Assembly: GCA_016703425.1 (NCBI GenBank)
Contig: JADJCA010000011.1
Span: 1-64,000 of the forward strand
Direction: 5' to 3'
Length of the DNA: 64,000 nucleotides
Source of the DNA: Myxococcales bacterium
Lineage (GTDB): Bacteria; Myxococcota_A; Polyangia; Polyangiales; Polyangiaceae
The translations under genes and the position numbers were made by a program. Below the pieces are notes generated by a model that worked only from the letters and a program-made list of their open reading frames with translations, was not told where the DNA came from and made no database searches. Each line of letters begins with the position of its first letter. The first letter of the stretch is position 1. Shown here one piece after another: positions 36,505-44,279 of the stretch.

Positions 36505-37086
36505 TCAGCCGCCTGCGCGCTTCTTGAGGGCGCCCTTCGCGCCCTTCTTCAGCACCGGCACGACGGGAGCCGGCGCTTTGCGCGGAGGCGGCGGTGCCTT
36601 GACGGGAGCCGGCGCTTGCCGCGCCACAGTCGCAGGCGGTGCGCCTCGCGCCGCCTTGTTCACGTCGCGGGTCGTTTCCCGGGCCGCTGGCGCACGCGGC
36701 GCTTCGACGCGACGGGGTTCGACCTTGGCGGCCGCTCGAGGGGCCGCGCGCGACGCCGAGGAGCGAGCGCCGGCCTCGGTAGCGACGTGCCCGCGGACGA
36801 GCGCGCCGGCGGCGATGGCCACACGCGGCGCGCGCAGATCACCAACAACCCGCGCGCCAGCCTCAAGGACGACGGCGTCGATGCCAACGAGATCGCCTTT
36901 GACGGCGCCGCGCACGACGAGGCGACGAGCGCGGACATTGGAGCCGACGAGCCCGCTCTCGCCGACGGTGACGTCACCATCGACCTCGACGTCGTCTTCG
37001 ACGTGACCGTTGATCTCGAGGTCGCCCTCGCCCGTGACGCGACCAACAACCTTCGATCCCTGGCCGATGACGGTGACCGTTGCCAT
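36505..37086 (-). CDS. Bactofilin with Pro/Lys-rich C-terminal tail
   Basis: 193 residues. The first ~115 residues are a bactofilin core of short beta-helix repeats (GEGDLEINGHVEDDVEVDGDVTV, VRGAVKGDLVGIDAVVLEAGA). The tail from residue ~115 is rich in Pro, Ala, Arg and Lys and ends VLKKGAKGALKKRAGG. This core-plus-basic-tail shape recalls Myxococcus BacP, whose tail contacts a chromosome-segregation partner; I infer, but cannot prove, a similar role. It lies 45 bases after the previous bactofilin and one base before pyrE. Confidence 0.92.
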   Translation of the reverse strand: MATVTVIGQGSKVVGRVTGEGDLEINGHVEDDVEVDGDVTVGESGLVGSNVRARRLVVRGAVKGDLVGIDAVVLEAGARVVGDLRAPRVAIAAGALVRGHVATEAGARSSASRAAPRAAAKVEPRRVEAPRAPAARETTRDVNKAARGAPPATVARQAPAPVKAPPPPRKAPAPVVPVLKKGAKGALKKRAGG

Positions 37087-37131
37087 CTCGTATCCTTCCG
37101 GTGTTCGCGCGCGGTGTTCGAGCGGCAGCGC

Positions 37132-37446
37132 TCAGACGTCCATGTCGACGTTGCCCTTGAACTGGGCGCCGTCTGCGATGGTGATGCGAGTGGCCCTGAC
37201 GTTGCCCACGACCTTGGCGCCCGATTGGAGGTCGACACGGTCGGTGGAGGAGACGTTGCCGGTCACGGCGCCTGCGATGCTCATGGCACCGCCCGCGATG
37301 TCGGCCTCGACGACCCCGCCCTGTTCGACGACCACGCCGTCTTTGGCCGTGAGCTTGCCGCGCACGGTCCCTTGAATCACCACGTCGTCGTCCGTGGTGA
37401 GGTCGCCGTCGATGGTGATGCCTGCGCCGATGACCGTGCTTGCCAT
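37132..37446 (-). CDS. Bactofilin, minimal (BacN-like)
   Basis: 104 residues: almost only the polymerising beta-helix core (GITIDGDLTTDDDVVIQGTVRGKL, VVNGNV-type turns such as SGAKVVGNVRATRITIADGAQ), with a five-residue N-terminal tail. Bactofilins self-assemble into filaments without nucleotide and are cytosolic or membrane-associated scaffolds. It is the middle gene of three, eight bases downstream of the 37455 gene. Confidence 0.92.
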   Translation of the reverse strand: MASTVIGAGITIDGDLTTDDDVVIQGTVRGKLTAKDGVVVEQGGVVEADIAGGAMSIAGAVTGNVSSTDRVDLQSGAKVVGNVRATRITIADGAQFKGNVDMDV

Positions 37447-37454
37447 GATCTACC

Positions 37455-37859
37455 TCACGAACGACGCCGGGGTCGCTCGGCTGAGCCGCCGCCCAATTCC
37501 GGCGGCAGGGTGAAGTCGTTGTCGATACGTCCGTCGAACTCTGCGCCTTCGTCGAGCACAAGGGCTCCGCCGGAGACGTCGCCGCGGGCCGCCGCTCCGG
37601 CCGCCACGTGCACACGGCCCGTGACGCGCATCTCGCCAGTCAGGGTGCCGGCGACGGCGATGGAGTCGGCCTCGATGACGTCGGCGGCCACGTTGCCGCC
37701 CCGCTCGATCGAAAGCTCACCGCGCAACGACACGTTGCCTTCGAGTTCACCGGCAACGACGAGGTTGCCCTCGCCGCTCACGCGGCCGCGGACCTTCGCC
37801 GTGGGGCCGATACGTCCCTCGGTCGCTGCACTCGTGCTACGGGTTTTTCCCTGCGCCAT
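37455..37859 (-). CDS. Bactofilin (BacO-like), first gene of the triplet
   Basis: 134 residues. A short N-terminal tail with Thr/Ser and Lys (MAQGKTRSTSAATEGRIG) precedes the repeat core (AKVRGRVSGEGNLVVAGELEGNV, LTGEMRVTGRVHVAAGA); a short acidic-then-basic tail ends SAERPRRRS. It begins the run bactofilin, bactofilin, bactofilin, pyrE, rsmE, all on the minus strand with gaps of 8, 45, 1 and 3 bases. Filament function is from the family. Confidence 0.92.
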   Translation of the reverse strand: MAQGKTRSTSAATEGRIGPTAKVRGRVSGEGNLVVAGELEGNVSLRGELSIERGGNVAADVIEADSIAVAGTLTGEMRVTGRVHVAAGAAARGDVSGGALVLDEGAEFDGRIDNDFTLPPELGGGSAERPRRRS

Positions 37860-37893
37860 CGCTTCATGCTCGTACTACGGGTCGCGCCCGATG

Positions 37894-39393
37894 TCACGAG
37901 GCGTCCCGCTCCCAGACGACCCAGCGGTCACCGCGCCACTTGAGGTGGAACGTCCCCGCCGGCGGCCGGAACCCTTCACCGCGGGTGAGCACGTAGTCGT
38001 AATAGGGAAAGAGCTCACCGCGTGCGGGGACCATTTCAGGCGTCCACTCCCAGCGGCTTCGCGCAGGCCCGCCGGGCGGCGGATATTTGCCCGGCTTGTA
38101 GTCGAACGGCCAATGCAAGTAGCCCGCGTAGGAGAACTGCACGATGCCGCCCTTGTGCAGCTGGTAGTACGAGCCGAAGTGAAGGAACGGGGCCCAGTTG
38201 GTCACGTTCGAGCCGCGATCAAAGATCAGCGCAGCGACCCTCTTGCGCGGCTCCATGACGCCGATGGCCTGGTCGATGTCACCGACCTCCTCGAGCTGAA
38301 ATTTCATGAAGTGGCGACACGTGTTCACCGTCGATGCGACGCCAAGCGCCGCCATCGCGAAGGTGGCCAAGTGCCCACGCAGGCCGATGGGCATCCGCAA
38401 GAGCGGTATCGCCGTGAGCAGGAAGAGGATGGGGAACCGCTGCGCGATGAGCCAGATGTAATCGTGGCCTTCGCCCATCGTGAAGTAGAGGACGACGCAC
38501 GCGAGCGGCAGGAGCACGTAGGCCCGACTGCGGTCGCTCGAGCCGTCGCGATCGCCTTGGGCGAGCCCCACGACGAAGACCGCGACCATCGCCGTCGCGA
38601 TGAGGATGGCCTCGTCGGTCGTGTCTTTGAAGACGTCGGTGAGCCACTGAAAGACGCCCGGCAACGCTTGGTTGAGCGGCGCGATGCCGTCTTCCGGGCC
38701 CGGCCGCAAGGCTCCGCGCGTCAACTTGCCGGCGTCGGTGAAGAGCGTCCACCGAGCGAGCGCGAGGAGAGCGGGCACCGTCGGCAGGCCGGCGCGAATC
38801 CACTCACGAGGCCTCGTCCAGGGAAAGAGCGCGGCGAAGCCGAGCCCGAAGATCCCGAAGGGAAAGACGTGGGAGTAGAAGAGCGCGAAGCTGATGGCGG
38901 CGAGCAAGAGGCCACGGCGAAGGGTCGGCGCTTCGAACCAGCGGACGGCGGTCGCGAGGCCCCAGAACATGAGCGGGATGCCGAGGAGGAACGGCAGGAG
39001 CCCGAACATGAACATCACGTTCACGAGGAGGGGCACCGCGAGGAGCGCCGCCCGGCCGTCTTTGCCGAAGGCGCGCATCAGCTCGCGAATGGCGAGCGGC
39101 GTGCCTCCCAAGTACGCGCTCATGAGCAGGACGTTGGCGGGCACAACGCCCACGAAGGTCGAGAGGACGCTCGCGAGCAGGTAGTAAAAGACGTATTGCG
39201 TCCGGCCGAGCGTCAGAACGAGGTCGCCGAAGCCGTAGACCGGGTTTCCGATGTCGTGGATGACGCGGATCGTCGCGAGGTGAAACGGGACGTCTTGGAT
39301 CGGCGGATACTTAACGATCCACGCGGGGGCCGACGCGACGACGGCCACGAGCAAGAAGAAGAGCGTCTCGCGTTTCGGAAGAGTGAAGCGCAT
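37894..39393 (-). CDS. Polytopic membrane protein, hypothetical
   Basis: 499 residues from ATG 39393 (MRFTLPKRETLFFLLVAV). About ten membrane helices alternate with short loops, for example VPLLVNVMFMFGLLPFLLGI and LLLAAISFALFYSHVFPFGIFGLGF. A C-terminal soluble part from residue ~395 holds LIFDRGSNVTNWAPFLHFGSYY and ends DRWVVWERDAS. The N-terminal loop YPPIQDVPFHLA, with an acidic residue after helix 1, and the overall form recall GT-C glycosyltransferases, but no sure family motif is visible. It is 34 bases upstream of the bactofilins. Confidence 0.72.
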   Translation of the reverse strand: MRFTLPKRETLFFLLVAVVASAPAWIVKYPPIQDVPFHLATIRVIHDIGNPVYGFGDLVLTLGRTQYVFYYLLASVLSTFVGVVPANVLLMSAYLGGTPLAIRELMRAFGKDGRAALLAVPLLVNVMFMFGLLPFLLGIPLMFWGLATAVRWFEAPTLRRGLLLAAISFALFYSHVFPFGIFGLGFAALFPWTRPREWIRAGLPTVPALLALARWTLFTDAGKLTRGALRPGPEDGIAPLNQALPGVFQWLTDVFKDTTDEAILIATAMVAVFVVGLAQGDRDGSSDRSRAYVLLPLACVVLYFTMGEGHDYIWLIAQRFPILFLLTAIPLLRMPIGLRGHLATFAMAALGVASTVNTCRHFMKFQLEEVGDIDQAIGVMEPRKRVAALIFDRGSNVTNWAPFLHFGSYYQLHKGGIVQFSYAGYLHWPFDYKPGKYPPPGGPARSRWEWTPEMVPARGELFPYYDYVLTRGEGFRPPAGTFHLKWRGDRWVVWERDAS

Positions 39394-39465
39394 GGCGACG
39401 TTTGGCGGACCGCGCCGGCCCGCCGGGCACGCAACGTACACCATCCCCGAAACGCGGATATGCGT

Positions 39466-41382
39466 CTATCGCGTGCGGAGCCGCGTGCCCAACGACGAGG
39501 CGGTCCGCGGGTACCTCGAGCTGTGAGGTCCATGGCTTAGGCGGACCGTGCTCGGCGGTTGGCTGGGGTTCCCCGGAACGGCGGCGTCGGCGACCGCCGA
39601 GCGCACGCGTTCGATGACGTCGAAGAGCCGCTCGGGAGCGATGCCCAACGACTTGAGCGTGGCTTCGTCCGCGGCCGTCGGGCCATCCACCTGCTCGAGC
39701 ACGGCAACGAGGACGTCGGCGCCCATGACGAGTCGCGAAGGAATCGTGGGAGGCACGGCGCCATGGTGGAACGAACAGGCCTCGATGATCTCCGGCGAAA
39801 GGCGCCACGCGCGAGCGACCTCCGCGCCGGCGCGCTGGTGATGGCGCGCCACGAGCTCGTGGGCGAGGTCCGGGTGTTCGACGGCGTAGGGCATCTGCGC
39901 GAGGAGCCGATAGATGCGCGACTCGCCGATGTCGTGGAGCAAGCCGCAGAGGTAGGCGCTGTCGCAAGCGACGCGCAGCTCGTGTGTCAGGAGTCGCGCG
40001 GCGATGGCGGCGCGAACGCTGCGCTCGAAGGAACGGGCAACTTCCGCCCGGAACACGGGGAAGTCTTGTGCGCTTCGTTCGTAGGCGACTTGCAGGAGGA
40101 GGTCGCGCGAGGTGGCGAGACCGATACGCACCAGCGCGACCTGCGTCGAGACGGGCTTCATGCCACGCGAATAGAGCGCCGAGCCGGCGACGGCGATGAA
40201 CCGCGCCGCGAGGGCCGGGTCGCGCTCCACGAGCCGTGCGATGCGACCGATGTCGGTGCGAGGATCCTCAGCGAGCCGCAACGCCTCCTCGGCGGCCTCC
40301 GGCAAGACCGGCAGACCGGCGCGCCCCGTCGCGAGCTCGCGAAGGAGACTCGCTTCGAGCGCCACGCGCCCGTCGCTCGCGGGCCCAAGGGAGACGCTCG
40401 GCATCCGTAGCGACACGTGACCAGCGCGGCTGAAGAGGGGCCGCGCGCTCTGGACGCGATTCTTTCCTGCGCGTTTCGCCTCGTAGAGGGCAGCGTCGGC
40501 GCGCTGGCAGAGCGCTTCCACGCTCATGTCCGGGGCACGCGGATCGAAAGACGCTAGTCCGAAGCTGGCGGTCACGGGCCGCGCTCCCAGTTCGTGGAGC
40601 CGCACCGCCTCGACGCGCTTGCGGCATCGTTCGGCCACGGCCTCGGCTTCGCTGCTTCGCGCCGCGGGAAGCACCACAACAAACTCCTCGCCACCCCAGC
40701 GACCGACGAGGCCTTCGGCGTCACCACCGAGCGCCTCGGCGACGGCGCACAGCACGTGATCGCCGACGTCATGGCCGAAGCAGTCGTTGACCTGCTTGAA
40801 GTCATCGACGTCGACGAAGACCACGGAGAACGCGGCGCCGCGCGACCACGCCTCCTCAAGCGCCGCGTCGATGCTCCGGCGGTTGGGGAGGTTGGTTAGC
40901 GGATCGACCGACGCTTCACGCCGCAAGGTGTCGCGCTCGGCGCGGAGCCGACGCAAGCGATCGCGATCGCGCTTGTGGCGCAGTTGAACGCGCACGCGCG
41001 CCTGGAACTCGGCGACGCGCTCGCGCACCGAAACGAAGTCGTCAGCGCCGCAGAGCAAGCCTCGCGTGACCGTGTCTTCGTCGAAGGCACCCTCCGCGAC
41101 GATCATGATGGGCAGTTCGCGAGCGGCTTCCGTTGCCCGTAGCTCGGCGCATAGCGCGAGGCCTCCGTGGGGCACGGCCACGTCGATGAGCACCAAGTCG
41201 GGCACAAACTCCGAGACCACCTCCGACAGTCGCGAGGTCGTCAAATGAACCCGAAGCTCGCACCCGCTGGCGGCCAACGCGGAGATCACGTCCCGGCTTA
41301 GACCCGAGGCACCTTCGAAGAAGAGCACCCGCGGGTTCTGCTCCTCCGCGGGGGCGAGACTCTGCGCAGGGAGCGAGGGCAT
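39466..41382 (-). CDS. REC-GGDEF-HDOD signalling protein
   Basis: 638 residues from ATG 41382. A receiver-like domain (~18-130) has its presumed phospho-acceptor in DLVLIDVAVPHGG. The GGDEF domain (~165-325) has SVDPLTNLPNRRSID, then FSVVFVDVDDFKQVND and an intact active loop RWGGEEFVVVLP, so it may make c-di-GMP; no RxxD inhibitory site sits at the usual place five residues before it. The C-terminal HDOD domain (~350-565) has LPVLPEAAEEALRLAEDP, AYLCGLLHDIGESRIYRLL and EIIEACSFHHG. A REC, GGDEF and HDOD set in one chain is uncommon. Input histidine kinase is unknown; one lies at 44280. Confidence 0.92.
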   Translation of the reverse strand: MPSLPAQSLAPAEEQNPRVLFFEGASGLSRDVISALAASGCELRVHLTTSRLSEVVSEFVPDLVLIDVAVPHGGLALCAELRATEAARELPIMIVAEGAFDEDTVTRGLLCGADDFVSVRERVAEFQARVRVQLRHKRDRDRLRRLRAERDTLRREASVDPLTNLPNRRSIDAALEEAWSRGAAFSVVFVDVDDFKQVNDCFGHDVGDHVLCAVAEALGGDAEGLVGRWGGEEFVVVLPAARSSEAEAVAERCRKRVEAVRLHELGARPVTASFGLASFDPRAPDMSVEALCQRADAALYEAKRAGKNRVQSARPLFSRAGHVSLRMPSVSLGPASDGRVALEASLLRELATGRAGLPVLPEAAEEALRLAEDPRTDIGRIARLVERDPALAARFIAVAGSALYSRGMKPVSTQVALVRIGLATSRDLLLQVAYERSAQDFPVFRAEVARSFERSVRAAIAARLLTHELRVACDSAYLCGLLHDIGESRIYRLLAQMPYAVEHPDLAHELVARHHQRAGAEVARAWRLSPEIIEACSFHHGAVPPTIPSRLVMGADVLVAVLEQVDGPTAADEATLKSLGIAPERLFDVIERVRSAVADAAVPGNPSQPPSTVRLSHGPHSSRYPRTASSLGTRLRTR

Positions 41383-41462
41383 GGCCACGTTCTGGTGAAC
41401 GGCCAACGGAGCGCGATCTTGACCCCGGCGAGGATGCGCGGACCGATGAGGCCTCGCTGGCG

Positions 41463-42110
41463 TTATTTCCGGGCCGCCTCGACGAGCGGAGCCAAGACGC
41501 GGGCCAAGTCCCGGGAAGAGGCCGTCTTGGGCAGCTTCACGTCGACCTTCCACTCACTCGCGCGTCCGTCGCCGCGGGGCACCGAGAAGGCCGGGATGAA
41601 CTTCGAGGTGTAGCCCAACGAGTCGAGGCGCTCGCCGTGCACGTCGGCGTCGAAGGCAACGAGGGTCACACCTGCGAGCACGTCGTCGAGCTCGCCGTTG
41701 GCAACGGCCGCCTTCAACGTCCGACATGGCGGGCACCACGAGGCGCCTACTTCCACGATGACGGCTCGTCCTTCGCGCTTGGCGCGCGCCGTTGCGGCGC
41801 GGAGAAACGTGGCCACCTCCGCATCCGCCGGCGCCTCGATCCTCACGGGGCGCGGATCGACCGCGGGCGTCGTCGTGGTCGTGGTCGAGGTCGGGGTCGG
41901 GGTCGGGGTGACTAGGGTCCTAGCGGACCCGTCGACATGCCTTTCCTCCGTCCCTTCGGGACTCCGTCCAGTCATGTTCGGGGTCGGGGTCGAGCCGCTC
42001 ACGACCGGTGACGACGCGTTGGCGGTCGTGGGCGCCCCATCCCTCGCGCACGCCGCGCAGCACGCGCACGCGCATGCCAGACGCGCGAGCGTCCGAACGA
42101 GTCCGGTCAT
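41463..42110 (-). CDS. Thioredoxin-like lipoprotein
   Basis: 215 residues. ATG 42110 overlaps the cytochrome gene stop (ATGA). The leader LARLACACACCAACARDG has several Cys that could serve as lipid anchor, then a Thr/Pro-rich linker (TPTPTPTSTTTTTTP) coded by a GGTCGG/GGTCGT-like repeat. The thioredoxin domain (~105-215) has the active site VGASWCPPCRTLKAAV and the cis-proline region near KFIPAFSVPRG. It likely works at the periplasmic face in thiol exchange, perhaps for heme attachment Cys residues of the adjacent cytochrome. Confidence 0.85.
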   Translation of the reverse strand: MTGLVRTLARLACACACCAACARDGAPTTANASSPVVSGSTPTPNMTGRSPEGTEERHVDGSARTLVTPTPTPTSTTTTTTPAVDPRPVRIEAPADAEVATFLRAATARAKREGRAVIVEVGASWCPPCRTLKAAVANGELDDVLAGVTLVAFDADVHGERLDSLGYTSKFIPAFSVPRGDGRASEWKVDVKLPKTASSRDLARVLAPLVEAARK

Positions 42111-43348
42111 CGCGGTCGCCCCTGCGCCATCCAGCTCTCGACGAGCTGAATGTCTTCGGCGCCGAGCGGCGGAAGACCAAGGGGCATGCCTCGCACCTCG
42201 CCAGTGTTTTGCCCCGCTTCTTCGCCGTGACGAGCCACGAGCGATGCCACGAGGCGGGGCAAGCCATCTTTCGTGGCGACCGCGAGGCTCTTTCGCTTGC
42301 CGGGCTCCGTCTTGGTGGGCGGCACTTCGAAGAAGCCCGCCATCACGCCTTGGTAGCTCGAGAGGTCAACGCCGCGCGCGAGGAAGCCGAAGCCGCCGGA
42401 GTTGCCAGGGCCGCCGTCGCCGATGGCAAAGTCCGGCTCCGAGTGACAGTGCCAGCAGGTCCGGTGAAAGACCTTGGCGTTGACCTCATCGAACCGCACA
42501 GGCCGCGAGAGCACCGGCAGACGCGCGAACGCCGAGGCCGTCACCGGTGCGAGAGGAGCCGTGAGCAGGACCGTCGTGAGCGCCGCCACCTCGTCTTCCG
42601 TCAGAGGGATGTCCGGCATCGTCGTCACCTTCACCGCCGAAGGCTTGCGGAGCCACGCCGCCAACGTTGATGGCGCGAGTCGATCGCGCGCGTAGCGAAG
42701 GTCCGGCGCTAGCACCATGGCCGGAGCGAGCTTCTCGGGCGAAACGGTGACCGTGAGCGGGCCAACGGTCAAAGGCGGCCCGCCCGTGAAGCGGTGACAC
42801 GTCATGCATCCCTTGCTCGTGAGCAGCTGCTTGCCCTTCTCGGCATCGCCTTTCGCCACGGGGGCCGCCGACGGGGCCGCGCCCTGCGCCTTGAGGTACG
42901 CCGTGAGATCCCTCGCCTCGTCGGGCGAGATGCCCAAGCGCGGCATCGTCATCACGAGTCCCGGGCGCACATCGTGCGGCTTCAGGAGAAACGCTTCCAG
43001 CCAGTCGCTTCGAAGACGGCTCGCTGCGGCGAGCGTCGGTGTGTAGCGGAGGTCTTTCACGATCGGCTGCCACTTCGCGATGGCCTCGGGCGCCGCCTCG
43101 ATACGCCCTTGCATGATGTTCTCGTGGCAACCGACGCAGTCCTTCTCGGGCTTCACCGTCACGTGCGCGGCTTCCGCGAACGTGTGGCAGCGGGCGCACT
43201 CGAAGCGCACTGCGAGCTCGGCGCCGCGTGCGGCGTTGCCGGTCGGGGTGTCGGGGACGACGGGAAACGTCTCTCGCCGACAGCCCGCGACCAGCGCGGA
43301 CAAGGCGACCCCCGCGGCGAGAGCGCCGCAGACGAGTTTCTCTCGCAT
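42107..43348 (-). CDS. Tetraheme c-type cytochrome lipoprotein
   Basis: 413 residues. Signal and lipobox LSALVAGC lead to four heme c sites: FECARCHTF, KDCVGCHENI, KGCMTCHRF and RTCWHCHSE. Methionines such as VMTMPRLGISPDEA and VTTMPDIPLTEDEV, after the Cys-His pairs, are plausible distal ligands in two class-I cytochrome c domains (TMPxL-type loops, then AYLKAQ and LTTVLL helices). It should carry electrons in the periplasm. It lies nine bases after a small periplasmic protein gene and overlaps the thioredoxin gene by four bases. The terminal electron partner is unknown. Confidence 0.9.
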   Translation of the reverse strand: MREKLVCGALAAGVALSALVAGCRRETFPVVPDTPTGNAARGAELAVRFECARCHTFAEAAHVTVKPEKDCVGCHENIMQGRIEAAPEAIAKWQPIVKDLRYTPTLAAASRLRSDWLEAFLLKPHDVRPGLVMTMPRLGISPDEARDLTAYLKAQGAAPSAAPVAKGDAEKGKQLLTSKGCMTCHRFTGGPPLTVGPLTVTVSPEKLAPAMVLAPDLRYARDRLAPSTLAAWLRKPSAVKVTTMPDIPLTEDEVAALTTVLLTAPLAPVTASAFARLPVLSRPVRFDEVNAKVFHRTCWHCHSEPDFAIGDGGPGNSGGFGFLARGVDLSSYQGVMAGFFEVPPTKTEPGKRKSLAVATKDGLPRLVASLVARHGEEAGQNTGEVRGMPLGLPPLGAEDIQLVESWMAQGRPR

Positions 43349-43357
43349 CGGGCGCGA

Positions 43358-44062
43358 CTAAGCGCGACCTTTGAGGTCCGCTGCGACTGGCGCGTCTTTC
43401 GCTTTGGCCGGAACGGCGAGCGGCGCCGCCGTCTTCGGCTGGCAGATGGCCGGCGTCGACGTCATGCCTTCGCAGCGCTTGACGGCGTCGGCGCTCTTCT
43501 GCGCTTCGCCGGCTTCCGACTGGAGGCGCGAGAGCGCCGCGTAAGCGTGGGGGCTGCCGATGAGATCGTCTTGCGCGAGCTTGGCGAGGAGCGTGAGGGC
43601 CTCTTTTTGTCCGCCCGGCAGCTTGCTGAGGGCCTCGCCGAGGTCCGCCTGCAGCGACGCGTCGCCGGGGCGGCTCACGTTCATCTTGCGAAGCACGGCG
43701 ACGGACCACTCGAGGTTGGCCTTTTGTCGCTGCGCGGGCGCGCCCGTCGCGACACCGAAGGCGCCGTCGCTGCGCGTCGACGCAAGGGCGACGATGCGAA
43801 GCGCACGGTTCTCGAGCGGCGCCACCTCGGCCTTGTCGGACATGCCCTTCAACGCGGGAAACTTCTTGAGCATCGTGGCGGTGGCCACGGCGAACTTCCC
43901 AGCGTCAAGCGACTGCTCCGCCTGCGCGACGAGTCGCGGTGTGTCGTCCTTTTTCTCCGGCTCTTCCATGGCGCGCATGCAGGCGCTCGCGTCAGCGACC
44001 ATGAACGTCATCGCGAGGGTCATCGAGAGCGCCGACGCAAACACAACCTTGCCGAGCTTCAT
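43358..44062 (-). CDS. Periplasmic TPR-like protein, hypothetical
   Basis: 234 residues. ATG 44062 is fixed by GGAGG seven bases upstream. The signal peptide is FASALSMTLAMTFMVADASAC. Helical repeats follow (LVAQAEQSLDAGKFAVATATMLKKFP, then ASLQADLGEALSKLPGGQKEALTLLAKLAQDD, then HAYAALSRLQSEAGEAQKSADAVKRC), which look like degenerate TPR units. The end is Pro/Ala/Lys-rich. It is first in the run with the cytochrome and thioredoxin genes. Confidence 0.75.
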   Translation of the reverse strand: MKLGKVVFASALSMTLAMTFMVADASACMRAMEEPEKKDDTPRLVAQAEQSLDAGKFAVATATMLKKFPALKGMSDKAEVAPLENRALRIVALASTRSDGAFGVATGAPAQRQKANLEWSVAVLRKMNVSRPGDASLQADLGEALSKLPGGQKEALTLLAKLAQDDLIGSPHAYAALSRLQSEAGEAQKSADAVKRCEGMTSTPAICQPKTAAPLAVPAKAKDAPVAADLKGRA

Positions 44063-44222
44063 GCCGCTTCCTCCACCTTCCACCAACGACCCACCAGACA
44101 AACGCCGCGCCCCGAGGTTCCCATTCCGGCGCGCGTCATCGTCAGACGCAGCTCGCGGAAGATCGATCCATGGAACCCCACTTTGGCCCGATTCGTGGGT
44201 CTTCCTTGCGTGGGGCCGTAAC

Positions 44223-44239
44223 GGAAATACCCGTGCCAA
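44223..44239 (-). promoter_or_regulatory. Possible sigma-54-type promoter, partial match
   Basis: Minus-strand TTGGCACGGGTATTTCC resembles TGGCACG-N4-TTGCA: the GG element and spacing fit, but the GC element reads TC. It lies 160 bases before the 44062 gene and could drive the cytochrome operon. One mismatch in the key dinucleotide makes it weak. Confidence 0.2.
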
Positions 44240-44279
44240 TCGCGGGGCGGGTCCCGGCGACACTCAAGCGCTTGCAACG

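Noticed and set aside
36616..39540. A 974-codon open frame on the + strand over the bactofilin and membrane-protein genes
   Set aside because: It is antisense to four convincing genes, has no motif, and is Arg/His/Asp-rich as expected from GC bias.
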